From Solanum dulcamara (lineage: Eukaryota > Streptophyta > Magnoliopsida > Solanales > Solanaceae): DNA of 64,000 nucleotides. A program made the translations under genes and the position numbers. The notes beneath the pieces were generated by a model. It worked only from the letters and a program-made list of their open reading frames with translations. It ran no database searches and was not told where the DNA came from. The stretch's first letter is position 1. Every line of letters begins with the position of its first letter. Shown piece by piece: positions 1 through 13,300 of this stretch. Location of the stretch: assembly GCF_947179165.1 (NCBI RefSeq), contig NC_077240.1, positions 6,312,001 to 6,376,000 of the forward strand, read 5' to 3'.

Positions 1-254
1 GAGTCTCTTTTGCATGCTCTTTTTTTCAGAAAGCAGACTCACAATTATTAAGCATAGACAATGCATAAGGCATTGGCAAGAGCATTTCAAATGTTGGTCC
101 ATAGGATTGTCTGATTTTACATTTGGATGTTTTGAATTAAAGGTGCTTCACTTAGGTTTATTATGTTGCTGTCTCTCTATAAAACTTCTTTCCGAAGTTG
201 AGCCATTGTGTCTTTGAAAACATAATATGTTTATTTGTTGATTTTGAGTTGCAG

Positions 255-3200
255 ACATAACACAGATATTATCAGAAGTGCAGCATCGTTGGCTGAGACC
301 CGCTGAGATTTGTGAAATCCTGCGGAACCATAGGAAGTTCCATTTAACCCCAGAGGCTCCATACAGGCCAGTTAGTATGTCTTCTTCATTTTATCCATCT
401 ATTTTTGGAACTTTTTATATTTTTTGAACTTCAGAGAAGTTATGCCACTTAGCATATCCTAACAGACATTCTACAAAAGAAAACTTTCTGGATCCTTGGT
501 TTTGATGGAGTTTGTAAAGTTTGTCCATGCATGTCCTAGCCTCAATGTGTATTCTAGTTGTAAGACTTACAGTTTCAATTTAAACTAAATTATAGGGGAT
601 TTGGGTTTAGACAAAGCAGCAATTTTTTTTCTGCATGAGGACTACGTAAATTTCTTTTATAATAGTTGTAAATGAAATAATAACATTTTGCTTCTCGATC
701 TAAAATAATATGGTCTTCATGTTTTATTGGTTTTCTGCTCGCTCATTCAGACCCTAATTGTTTAGACTTTGTAAATCTAAGTTGCTCGGACTCTGGTGCG
801 GGTGTCCGATAAGGGTGCGGATCTAGAGGTCAGATCCTCTATGATCTAAAGTTTAAGATTCGGGGATATGGATCCATATATGGATACAAGTGAGGGGATT
901 CGGCTAAAAATAATTCGAATATCTAAAAATAGAGTTATAAAACCTAAATTATGAGATATTATGTGGAAAACTTGAGGAGAAAATATTGATCAAGAGCAGA
1001 ATCCTGGAAGTAGATAAAAGAAAGAGGAGTGGCAATAAAAAGTTATATATACAAGATATTTCATTTTCTTCAATTTCACCTTAGTTTTTTGTTTTGCTTG
1101 CAAAAATCATTGAATCTGTTCAGAATTTCTCTCTCGGATTTGGTCAAAGTATCCAAAACTGGTTGGCCAGATTGGGTACGGATCCCAGACCCAGACCCAC
1201 ACCCAGACCCACGTCGTGTCGACACGGGTGCGGCGAGCAACTTAATTGTAAATGACTTTTCCATGGTCCTACGTTGTCCTGCAAAACTTTCATCTAAGTA
1301 AGGTCCTGCAAAACTTTCATCTAAGTAAGGAACTAGAGATTACCTGAGATTATTCCCATATTCCATGTAGATTTTGTTTTGAAAGTGACTGGAAGAATAT
1401 ACATTATCCACCCTGTGAGACTAGAGACCCGAATTGACTGTTGATGATTGAAGCAGTCTGTTGTAGATACTTCTATTCCCTTAAAAGGAAAAGCTAATGA
1501 TTTGATTTTCCCTCTATTCATGTTTGGATGTTTGTTCTTAATGTGTGTTTTGCTCTTCAGGTGGCTCTGTTTTTCTTTTCGATAGGAAGGTTCTAAGATA
1601 CTTTAGGAAGGATGGGCATAATTGGAGGAAGAAGAAGGATGGGAAGACAGTTAAAGAAGCTCATGAGAAGCTGAAGGTAGGTGTTGATAGCTTGGTGTAA
1701 TGTACCATTTACTTTGGTTGGCTCGATGAGTCTAATTTTTGTGAGCTTAAGCTCATGGACTTTTTTATATGCTTCATCCTTTTTGTTGATAAAATCCTTC
1801 TGCAGGTTGGAAGTATTGATGTGCTACACTGCTATTATGCCCATGGAGAAGAAGATGATAATTTTCAAAGGCGCAGTTATTGGATGCTTGAACAGTGAGT
1901 ATGGACCATATATCGTGGCATCATTGTGGAAGCTCCTCCTTATTTATTTTGCATCTTTTTTAACCTCTTCTTCTATTACTTTTGTGTCGATTTGCTTCTC
2001 ATGACAAAACTTGAAGCTCAAAATTAGAAACGAAAGTACTTATCAATTGGTTAAAATACCTTCATACCTTCAAAATAAGAAACAAAAGTACTTACCAAGC
2101 AAAAGTAGATTAGAGTAAAAGTACTCTGTCTATTTCATATGAGTATAGTAGTTAAGTGATTATATAAGAGTTTATAATGAACATATTACTCATTCTGTCT
2201 ACTAGTCCTACAAAAAGAAATAGTTTAATTTATGGATTAAACTATTTGCACATTCTTGTTTACTCCTTTCCTTCTGTGTGTTCTTCATCTCTAACCACCT
2301 CTGCTCTAAAAGTTCTTTCTTCTCACTTGATATGGTGCAGGGATCTCATGCACATAGTTTTTGTCCACTATTTGGAAGTTAAGGTTAGACTCTACCATTT
2401 TCTTTCCTTATTAGGTCATGAATCAGTTTGGTTAATTGTTACACACTCATGAGGGACCAAATCAATGTACTTTCTCAAAGTGGGATATGAGAGTGCAGTT
2501 TGTGCATGATCTCTGCATCCTTCTTTCTGATGACTCTTTAGTTTCATCCTTGGAGAACTGTGAAAAATCACCCGTCCCGCCCTCCCACCTTTTAGGAAAA
2601 AATAAAAGGAAGGAGCGGGGGAGGTGAAGAAAGGAGAAAAGCAAAGAGATAGGAGAACGCTATGATATGTCTGTTGTACATCCCTTTAACCAGACTTTGG
2701 GTCTATGTGATATGTATGGAGATTGCAAGTTATTTGTTATCTCCTTCTTCTTCTTCTTCTTCTTTTTCTTATAGTTCTTTGTTATTTCTCCTTGACAGGG
2801 TAACAAGGTGAATGTCGGTTGCATCAGAAGCACTAAATTAGCTCACTCAAACTATCTGAATGACTGCTCATTGTCCGATAGTCTCCCTACGAGACACAAA
2901 AAGCTAGCTTCAGCTAATGCTGATTCAACAAGTCTATCAAGCACTTTAACAGAAGCACATGAAGAAGCTGAATCAGGTAATGTTCTTTGCAGTTGGTTTT
3001 AATGTGATTTCTTCAGTGGTATTGTTGAAATTTTTCGCTATACTTGATTTACCTAGTTGTTTGTGCCGAGTGCTAAAGCTGTTGTTTAAGTTCTCATACT
3101 GAAACCAATTTATTGCAGAAGATAGTCACCAAGCGTGTTCTAGATTTCATTCATATCCAGACCGAGCATCTGGAATGGACAGTCATCTAGTGGAGAATAG

Positions 3201-6200
3201 GGATACCATCTGTAGTTCATATGGTTCACCTCAATCTTCAGGTGCCTTTACTAAGATTCTATGCAAAGTTATTGCATTTTTACATCGCTATGGTTTCTTT
3301 AAGACCGTTTCAGATTCTTATTGTCGATTTTATGTCTAAAAAATTGTAACTATTATTGCAGTGGAGTATACACCACTTCCCGGTATAGATGGAGCCAGAA
3401 AGTGTGATCTTGGTAATTTTGCATCTGGTTCTCATAGAACAATTGATTTGGGATCTCAGGAACCAGTTTCTCAGCATTGTTCAAATGGTACTAAATCACT
3501 TCAGAACTTTTCTGGTATCATTTTGGGAAATGAACTAGTGCTTTAACCAAGTCTCTTGCAGGTGAGATGGTATGCCACGATGATTTCAAGAATAATTTGT
3601 CAGTCCATGGAAATTGGCAGGTAAAGTTATTATGGTCCATTTTCTTACAAAATTACATTATATTCTTGATCAGCATTAGTGGCTCAACTGTTCAAGTACA
3701 AACCAATAACCATCCTCATTCTAATTCTCTTGAGCTGCTCTTTTGGAGAGTCGCTCCATTGTTACATATTTTGCTGGCATCTCCAGTCAACTCTTAGGTC
3801 TTTAAATCTGGATCCAATAAGCACGTGTATTTTTAAAAACTAAAAGAAACTTTCCAGGATTCTTATTCTTTCACTTCCTTAAATTTTTTCAAGAAGATTC
3901 TCTATTTTCATTTTCCTGTGGCAAATAAATACCTATGTTAGACAATTTAAGGATGTATTCATGTGCTCGTGTCTTTGTGACTCCAGTCTTCTACTTAAAG
4001 TCAAAATTTGGAGATAAAATATTTTATCCTCTCCTCCCTCCCCTTGGATTTCAGCCTTTTCTAGACCAGGCTTCGTTGTTCTTGAATGCTTATGTGCTGA
4101 ACCTTGCTTTATTTTATCAGTATTCTTTTGGGCACTCTCCGTTGCAGTTTCATGGACAAAATGTCAATCAGGATTTGATTGCAGATTCGAGCTATGATTT
4201 GGGACTACCTTCGGATCTACTTACTGTTAGGGGGCAATCGTACTTATATCCTGATGAGCAAGAAGAGCAACTAACACAATTGAATCTTCAATATCTGAAT
4301 TCACTCGTGGAAGTTCAAGGTGACATTAATCAAGAGAATTGTATGGATATGCTAGAGCTTGGAGACTATTCTACAATCAAACAGCCTCATTTGAGCAGTG
4401 TAAAAATGGAAGAAGGCCTGAAAAAAGTTGACAGCTTCTCCCGATGGGTTGCCAAAGAGCTTGAGGATGTTGAGGAGTTGCATATGCAGCCAAGTAATCA
4501 AATGTCATGGAATGTTATAGATACTGAGGCTGATGGTTCCTGTCTGCCAAGCCAGTTGCATGTGGAATCAGATTCACTGAGTCCCTCTCTCTCTCGGGAT
4601 CAGGTTTTCAGCATCATTGATTTTTCACCTAATTGGGCTTATTCAAACTTGGAAACGAAGGTAAGCATTTAGCCTTTATGTTCTCCAGCTTGAGTGCTAG
4701 ATGGCACTGCTTGCATCACCTGTTGTCTGAAATCTTGATTTGCAGTAGTTTCATGAATTAGTGTCTGCTTTTTCTACAAATGCAATTACCTTTCTTGACC
4801 TTGCTGCAGACTGATTGATTGGCACCAAGCTTAACACAATCATGCAACCAATTATTCTGTAGCCTTGATTGTGCATGATCTCAGTATTTTAGCTATGCTA
4901 TTGAAATTTACTTGCTGAAAGATATTAGATAAATTTTCAAAGTTGCCTGATTTTTTGATACACAAAGCAGGTATTGATTACTGGAAGATTTCTTAAGAGT
5001 GAGGGCGAGCTGGTTGAGTACAAGTGGTCATGTATGTTTGGGGAAGTAGAGGTTCCTGCAGAGGTTTTAGCAGACGGGATACTTCGTTGTCATGCTCCCC
5101 CACACAAACCAGGAGTACTCCCTTTTTACGTGACATGTTCAAATAGATTGGCTTGTAGTGAAGTCAGAGAATTCGAATACAGATTTGGACCTTATCAGGA
5201 ACTTGGTGCTGCCGATGTTTCTAGGACTGAGAAGCATCTCCTTGAACGAATTGAAAATTTATTGTCCTTGGGATCTGTTGGTAGTTGTTACAGTTCTGAT
5301 AGTATGGAGGATTCTAAGGAGAAACAAAGCACAGTTAATAAAATCATCTGTATGATGGAGGAAGAGAATCAGCAGATGATAGAGAGAGTGTCGTACAATG
5401 ATACATCCCAATGCAGGGTGAAAGAGGATCTATATTTTGAAAGAAAGCTGAAACAGAATTTCTATGCATGGCTGGTTCACCAAGTTACCTATGATGAAAG
5501 AGGGCGAACTCTTCTCGATGATGAAGGCCAAGGTGTACTTCATTTGGTAGCTGCACTTGGTTATGATTGGGCCTTAAAGGCAATTTTATCATCAGGGGTA
5601 AGTGTAGATTTTCGTGACATGAATGGATGGACTGCACTTCATTGGGCCGCATTTTATGGAAGGTAAATGCTTCATAGACTGATTTATCATTTCTGCGTTT
5701 ATGCTTCATTTAACAAATCAGTGGCCCATTCTTACTGTCATGTGACTTCTCTTTTAGGATTTATGACTGATTTTCTTTAGTTAAGAAAAAGAGACCAATA
5801 TCCAATAGAACTTGCCTAAATTCTGTTGAGATCCAAGCACTGGTGGATTTGTTTAGTTGTTATTTTAGAGTTCATACACGCACAAAAATAAATAAATGCT
5901 ATGCTAAACAATTAAAGCGAATGTACTAATCCAAGCAATGTAGAGACAGTTTTTTACCAGATAATGTTGGGCCTGCTAGCATTAACATAAAGCCTTCAAG
6001 GTATTACAATGGATTCAATATCACTTGGCGTTTAACAAAAATTTCATGTGCTAAATATTTTGCTAAACTTTTGGTACATCCTGCCTTTACTTCTGGCTGA
6101 TTTCACCTTCTGGGAGTAGTGCTTTTATAATGTTTCATTAGTTCATAAGATATGACATCCAGATGCATTCAGAATCTGAGATTTCCGTATAAGAGATTTT

Positions 6201-9079
6201 CACTTACATACGCGAATCTAGGTCCAGCCTCGCTTGTGTTCAGTTATCAAGGAGGCTGTCTACTCTTCCGTTTACATCGCAAGCTCCATATCATTGTGGT
6301 TGTTATTTCAAACCAAAAAAAATCACATTCCATCTTATTACATTTTTGTTTTAATGTGATTTGAACTTGAGGCCTTATGGTTCTTAGGCCACACCCTTGG
6401 GTGAACGTTCCTTCTTATTACATGTATAAACAGTCATACATATAGTATAGTATGGAGAACTTTGTGATGATTGGTAGCATGTCAATCAAAACTGATTTTC
6501 TTTAATGCATTTTGCTATAGCTGTAGAGAAGAAAAAGTCTAAAGGATCTAATTCTATTTCTGATATTGACAGATAAAAAAGCTGGAAGCAAATTCAAGTC
6601 TAAAGACTTAGTCATTTCTGCTTTCATTTTATCCCCATTGACTTATTACTTAGTGTAATCATCATTCAAAGCTTCCATCAGAATGAACAGCTCGCTAATA
6701 TGTTTTTATCTTGTAGGGAGAAGACTGTTGTTGGTCTTGTCTCTTTAGGTGCATCTCCTGGAGCATTGACAGACCCATCTGCTGAATTTCCTTTGGGTAG
6801 AACCCCTGCTGATCTGGCATCTGCCAATGGACACAAGGGAATATCTGGATTTCTTGCTGAATCTTCTTTGACCACTCACCTTTCTAAGCTTACTGTGACT
6901 GATGCAAAGGAAGAACTTGCTTCAGAAGTTTGTGGAGCAAAAGTTGGAGAAACAGTTACAGAGCGTGTGGCTGTTACAACTACTGAAAATGATGTGCCAG
7001 ATGTACTGTCACTTAAGGATTCCCTGGCTGCTATACGCAATGCTACTCAAGCAGCTGCTCGGATACACCAAATTTTCAGGGTTCAGTCATTTCAGAGGAA
7101 GCAAATTATTGAGCATTGTGATAATGAGTTATCATCTGATGAGAATGCTCTTTCTATTGTAGCTTCTAGAGCTTGTAAGTTGGGGCAAAACAATGGTATA
7201 GCTCATGCGGCTGCCATTCAAATCCAGAAAAAGTTTCGTGGCTGGAATAAGAGAAAAGAGTTCCTTTTAATTCGACAAAAAATTGTTAAAATTCAGGTGC
7301 ATTGCTTCTTTCAAATTACGAATATTGTTATACACTTGGTGGCTATTTACATATGTTTTTGTTTTTGTTGATGCGGAGTATCTTGCCTTTAAGTTGTTTA
7401 ACCAACTTCCACGTGCAAAATTTTATTCACGAGTCAGGGTGCGTCGTTATGGAAGCTGTGCTAATCATATTTTCATATATGGGTCCTTATCCTTCAGCTA
7501 ATTCGTTATATTTGACCAATTGTATTAAAGTCTCACTTTTTATATAGGTCAATACCTGTCGTCATTTTCTTTCTTTATGCTGACATTTTCACTATTCATT
7601 GTGAAGGCTCATATAAGGGGGCATCAAGTGAGGAAGAAATATAAACCAATTATCTGGTCGGTAGGAATTCTGGAGAAGGTGATATTGCGGTGGAGACGTA
7701 AAAGAAGTGGTTTGAGGGGATTTAGATCAGAGGCGGTCATGAATAAGCCAAGCACACAAGAGGACTCATTACCGGAGGATGATTATGATTTTCTAAAGGA
7801 AGGAAGAAAGCAGACTGAAGTCAGAATGCAAAAAGCCCTTGCTAGGGTGAAGTCCATGACTCAATATCCTGAGGGTCGTGCTCAATATCGTAGGCTGCTT
7901 AGTGCTGCTGAAGGACTTCGTGAAGTGAAGGTATAACAATGAATGTTTCCTAGAAAGTGTGTTGCAATATGGTTTCTATTTTCAAGTGTTATTGAAATAA
8001 CAACTGCTCTTTTACCCATTGCCTGGCATGCACATTTATGCATCTACTTAATGAGTTGATCTGTGGGTTTGCTCTCAAGTTGCAAAACATGAATTATGGG
8101 TTAAATATAGGTTGCTAGATCAGAAGTTGACTGAGCTTTTGTAGGACAAAAACTTGCAAAATGGCTGCTTCCGGAGAAAAGTATATGAAAAACGAAAATT
8201 AGGATGCTATATCTCATTGTGGAATGTCTAAATCTGTTTTTAGGTTGATACTTCTGTGACTCGTTAAGTTTCATTAGTCATTCTGGCCTGGTTAATTTTC
8301 ATGACCAAATGCAACTATGAATGCAATTTCGAATCACTCTCCTAAAAGCTAGCTACCTAGTTAACTTGTTTAGTTGGAATATTTTGTCTCATGTAAATAA
8401 TGTTGATACTTTTCTGGATTTTGTTAGCTCCTTGACTCTAGCTTAGAACCTTGTACTGGAGCTAACTCTCTTTTACGCTTTTGCTGATAGCATCAACCTG
8501 ATGCTTTTAATGGTGTCTATTGACTTCATAAAAAATGAATGGTATTAGCCGTGGCTACCCTCTTATAACACTTACTGAATATGAAAGCAGATATATTTGT
8601 TTATGACAGATCCGTGTTGCAGAGAGATCTTTTTGTTAGTTACATAGTTGGATTAGTGTACCTTGACTTTCTGACTGTAGTTTGGTGGGTTTATTTCAAA
8701 TTATTTTTATCATTAAACTGAAAATATGTTCGAATCCTCAATTACACATCTGAATGTGAATTTTTCAGTATGTATCTTATTACAACTGTAGAGTAGGAAA
8801 TCACAGACAATTCTATTGGGTTGTAGTTATTGGCTGTACCTTGATCTTGATGATGACCCTTGGACCATGTTATTTCAGCTGCCTAACTGGACTATTATCT
8901 TTGATTGGCTTTTGGTGTCATTTGTTTTTTCTCATACCTTTTTTTTTCTTCACTTTTAGCAGGATGGTCCAACTCAAATTCCGGAGATCCCAGATGATAC
9001 CGTCTACCCTGAAGAGGAGTTGTTTGATGTTGAAAGTCTGTTGGATGATGATACTTTCATGTCTATAGCATTTGAATAA
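255..9079 (+). CDS. CAMTA calmodulin-binding transcription activator (CAMTA1/2/3 type), 5' partial
   Basis: Nuclear transcription factor that links Ca2+/calmodulin to stress gene expression. I joined 13 exons by GT-AG sites and frame: 255-374, 1561-1676, 1806-1894, 2341-2383, 2799-2976, 3119-3241, 3362-3514, 3562-3620, 4121-4660, 4971-5662, 6717-7296, 7607-7930, 8960-9079 (stop TAA 9077). This gives about 1,044 residues, close to the family's full length; only the short first coding exon is missing, presumably upstream. Exons 1-4 encode the CG-1 DNA-binding domain (HRWLRPAEICEIL, RKVLRYFRKDGHNWRKKKDGK split over a few residues, VHYLEVK). Exon 4971-5662 carries the TIG/IPT fold and the start of the ankyrin repeats (GWTALHWAAFYGR), which continue in the next exon. 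IQ motifs (AIQIQKKFRGW and KIQAHIRGHQVRKKY) precede a basic calmodulin-binding stretch (ILRWRRKRSGLRGF). The acidic C-terminus reads DVESLLDDDTFMSIAFE. Family assignment is firm; which paralogue it is cannot be decided here. A hAT MITE sits in the first visible intron. Confidence 0.95.
777..1245. mobile_element. hAT-type MITE in CAMTA intron
   Basis: A 469-bp element with 12-bp terminal inverted repeats (CTAAGTTGCTCG at the left, CGAGCAACTTAA at the right; one mismatch at the outermost base). It is flanked by a perfect 8-bp target duplication, TTGTAAAT, at 769-776 and 1246-1253. An 8-bp duplication is the hallmark of the hAT superfamily. There is no transposase; the interior is GC-richer than the intron and has degenerate GGGTGCGG/GGATC patterns. 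Small open frames here are not genes. Confidence 0.85.
1276..1329. repeat. Two-copy 27-bp perfect tandem repeat
   Basis: Two adjacent identical 27-bp copies (1276-1302 and 1303-1329) starting GTCCTGCAAAACTTTC, just downstream of the hAT MITE within the same CAMTA intron. Looks like a recent local slippage duplication. Confidence 0.9.
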
Positions 9080-9718
9080 GCTTTTTTTTTTTTTTTGCCT
9101 TGATTAGTCGATCAATAGTTGATTCATTGCATATACATAGAACATAGTAACTAATTCTGCACCATCAAGTTACTTGAGGGGAAACTCAATTTGCTCTAGT
9201 TTTTTATATATATTTTGTTAACATAAAAGAAATGCTAATATGTGCAGCCATCAATATTCACCAAAGTTCGTTTTTCCTGGTCAATTTTCATTTCTGGAAA
9301 CTTGTTTGCCATTTCTATCAATTTATACAATTTTAGCGAGTGGTAAGTGTTAAAACTGTTTTAAAGATTCTAGCAGCAGGTCTGCTGCAGCATTAGCTTT
9401 GTATGTATCTACTACATTTAGTATCGCGCCAACTTTGTAAGATCAGAATGTTGAAAATAAGGTCACCATTTACATATAGAGAACTGGTCTTTGGGTATCT
9501 AATTGTTGGCATGGTTTCTAGAAAAATATCCTTCATCATACGTACGACGAAGTGTTGGAAATGCATCTGGTGTTATACAGAAGATTTTCAGTTCATAGCT
9601 TATCAAGATACTTATATGAAATGTACTCGGTAAACGCAAGCCATGCAATCACACTTTCTACTGGAGCTGAGAAGTTTATGATAACTTTTATCTAAGATGT
9701 TCAGCATCGATAAGAGCC

Positions 9719-10030
9719 AAGTGGTTTCAGATGAACTTTATACTTGCATGATGTTAGGAAAAAGAATCAAGCATTAGAATCAAAGAACAATGTGTTAGAT
9801 TAACTTTATACACGCATGGCTGTAAGAAAGTAAAGCAATCAAGTATTAGAGTCGATAGTAAATAAAAAATCAAGTATTAGAATCAAAGAGAAGTGTGTTA
9901 AATTCACTTTATACTAGCATAGTACAAGGAGAAAGAACCGAAAATTATAGTTGAAGAAAAGTGTGTTAGCTTAACTCTATACAGGCATTGTTGTAAGAAA
10001 GAAATGGAATAATTAAGTATTAGTCATACT
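9719..10030. repeat. Degenerate tandem repeat, about four units of 70-100 bp
   Basis: The core AAGTGTGTTAGATTAACTTT, followed by ATAC-x-GCAT, then TGTAAGAAAG and CAAGTATTAGAATCAAAGA, recurs about four times, starting near 9719, 9789, 9892 and 9959. Copies are clearly related but diverged, with indels. It sits between the 3' ends of the convergent CAMTA and UBP genes. The rest of 9080-10396 is otherwise unremarkable AT-rich spacer that must also hold both 3' UTRs. Confidence 0.7.
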
Positions 10031-10396
10031 CCATGAATGTGCATCTCAGCACCTCAAAACGAAACAACACAGGAGCAGTGTTTTTCAGATTGAAATTACA
10101 CAAAAGGAGAAACTTGACTTATTCCTGCTTTTGGGGTTCTGCCAATGGAGTTCATTGGAAGTTGTTGCAGTTACATAGCTAATAATACAGTATCAACATC
10201 TCATTGAAGTTTCTATACCAAGATTTACATCTCTTTATTGTTAAAACAAGACAAAATGCTTGTAACCCCTTGCGTGTTGTACACTGAACAGTAAACATTC
10301 GTTAAGCCAGTCCAGTGAACCATGGGAAAGCTAAACACGACAAAAGTTGAGCAGATACATGCGCAATAGTTACGTCTCAACATGTGAGTACTATTA

Positions 10397-13300
10397 TCAG
10401 CTCTTGCTTGCTCCAAGGCTCTCATAAAAGAGGATATAGCCATGATCCGTATTGCTAGAGTACTCCTGAGCTGAGCCAAAAAAGGTCTGAACAGCAGATT
10501 CATCAATGATCTCTGCGTTCTCATCATCAAAGAACAACCAGTGGTTGTGGCTTTTCACAAGACTAACATAATGCCCATGGTTTGGCCCACTCCCGACATG
10601 AACCACAACAGCAAATAGAGAATACTCAGAATCCGTGTTTTCAGTGGTGTTGCTGAGTTTTAGCTCCAGAGGGAACACAACACGGTAAGACAATTTTTTG
10701 TAACGACCTAGTTGTTCCATATACTTGAAGCGCTTCAAATGAATCACCAGGATGTGTGGCGGTTTCTTTATCTTCATCCGTTTCTGTGCTTCTTGCAAGC
10801 TGGAATTCACAAAACGAAAGTAACTTTCCCCACCATAATTGTTTAAAAAGGAAAAGGTGAAGGCACTTACCTACAGCACTTGTCGCAGAAAAATTTGTCC
10901 TCTGCATTGAGGGTCTCTGTAGAACTGAAATTTTTTAGGCAGCTTGTAATTGAACTGTTCTGTTCAATATCAAGGCTCAAATCAAAAAATGGCTCATCCC
11001 TTGCTGTGACTGTCTCACACCTCAAACATCTTGTTTCATTGGTTAATATACCCTGCATTTCATATTAAAAAAAAATCAGTTAAGCAGCCACTAGATCTTG
11101 AAAGTAGTACACCATTTGCGAAGTCCTAGGATCCAAAATTTGCATCACAGGTGGAGTGAAGCAAGCACTTATAATTTTAAACATATATGAATTTGTCCAC
11201 TGATAAAATTCATGAGCATCAGCTAGAAAGAAATTCAGAAGACCAAAATATAGGACCTTGACTCTAATCTTTTCGAATGACAATACAAAATCATTTCACT
11301 GATAGAATTTTTAGAGAACTTTACATTTTCCTCCTAGTCCTGCTCCTCTACCTCCTCTGAGATACAAATCCAAAAAAAATCCAACATGGAACAAATCTTG
11401 CCTCTGTTCCTCTCAAATGGAAGTATAAAAGAAGTTCATCGAAAGAAATTTAAGAGAGAACTTAGATTTTCCCCCCTTCACTACCTCCTGTGAAGCTGCA
11501 ATGCAGATGCTAAAACTCACATCCACAAATTTTATATACACAAAAAGGAGGATAAAATCATAAACAAGGTTGGATAGTTTACCTGAAAATTTTTGTGCAC
11601 CCAGGTAACAAGTGGCTCCTTCTTAACACCATTTACATGACCATTACATGATCCATTTGAGACTTTTTCAGGAGAACTTGCCTTTAAACTTTTTGCTGCA
11701 TGTGACTCTTTCTCCAAGATATCAACAAGTTCATTTAACAAGAAGTTCAAAAACTCATGGGCATCCTGAGCAAAAGTATGACCAAAAATCAACTTTATTA
11801 AAACCGAGATAAACTAGGAATTGATTTTGCATGTAGTTGTCCTAATAATTCTGGATAGCAATGGAGTAGAGATCATACAATCACAATAATTGAACACTTT
11901 GCTGCCTAAACCTTGTTCATGGCAGTTAAACCCTTCAGCATTAAGAAGAATGTTAACGTAACCCTCCGTAATTTTAACTGATATCTCTATCCTTTTAGGG
12001 AAATATAGGACTTTCGAACTAGAGGAAAAAGGCGGAGATAAGAAGCTATTTAAGCTTGCCAAGGCGAGAGAGAGGAAGTCACGCGACTTGGATCAAGTGA
12101 AGTACATCAAGGACGAGGATGGTCAAGTACTGGTACAGGAATCCCGCATTAGACAGCGATGGCAGTCATACTTTCACGAACTCTTGAACGAAGGAGGGGA
12201 TAGAGACTTTGTGTTGGGAGACTTGGAGCACTTGGATAGGTGTCGCGACTTTGGGTATTGTAGGAGAATAAAGGTTGAGGAGGTTATGGGAGCTGTTCGT
12301 AGGATAAGCAGGGGAAAAGCGACCGGACCTGACGAGATCCCTGGGGAATTTTGGAAGAATGCAGGTAGGGTAGGATTGGAGTGGCTGACTGCGCTGTTTA
12401 ATGTCATTTTCAGGACATCGAAGATGCCTGAAGAATGGAGGTGGAGTACAATCATTCCCGTGTACAAGAACAAGGGAGACATTCAAAGCTGCAACAACTA
12501 TAGAGGTATCAAACTGCTAAGTCACACTATGAAAGTGTGGGAAAGGGTGATAGAAATGAGAGTGAGGAGTAGTGTGTCTATTTCAGAGAACCAGTTTGGA
12601 TTTATGCCGGGACGCTCGACTACAGAAGCCATTCATATCTTAAGGAGATTGGTAGAGCAGTATAGGGAGCGGAAAAGGGACTTACACATGATATTTATTG
12701 ACCTAGAAAAGGCCTATGACAAAGTCCCAAGGGAGGTCCTATGGAGATGCTTGGAGGCGAAATGTTTACCTGTGGCATACATTAGAGCGATTAAAGACAT
12801 GTATGATGGAGCTAAGACCAGGGTAAGGACGGTAGGGGGGGACTCGGAGCACTTTCCTGTTACGATGGGGTTGCACCAGGGATCGACTCTTAGCCCGTTT
12901 CTATTCGCCCTGGTGATGGATCAATTGACTAGACAAATACAAGGTGAGGTGCCTTGGTGTATGTTGTTCGCGGATGACATAGTCCTGATTGACGAGACTC
13001 ACAACGGAGTTAACGACAAGCTGGAGGGCTGGAGACAGACGTTGGAGTCTAAAGGATTTAAATTGAGTAGGACCAAGACAGAATACTTGGAGTGCAGTTT
13101 CAGTGGCCTGCCACGTGAGGCTGACGGGGAAGTGAGGTTTGGTACCCAGGCCATTCAAAAGAAAAGAAGCTTCAAATACCTTGGGTCTATTATACAGGAA
13201 GATGGGGATATCGACGACGATGTTTCACACCGCATCAGTGCAGGGTGGATGAAATGGAGGCTCGCCTCCGGAGTGCTGTGTGACAAAAAAGTGCCACCAA

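Noticed and set aside
1029..1301. 90-codon frame in CAMTA intron 1
   Set aside because: It lies almost entirely within the hAT MITE and has DPDPHPDP-type low complexity from the element's repeats.
12166..12486. Minus-strand open frames under the LINE
   Set aside because: They are antisense shadows of the reverse transcriptase frame, with no family features.
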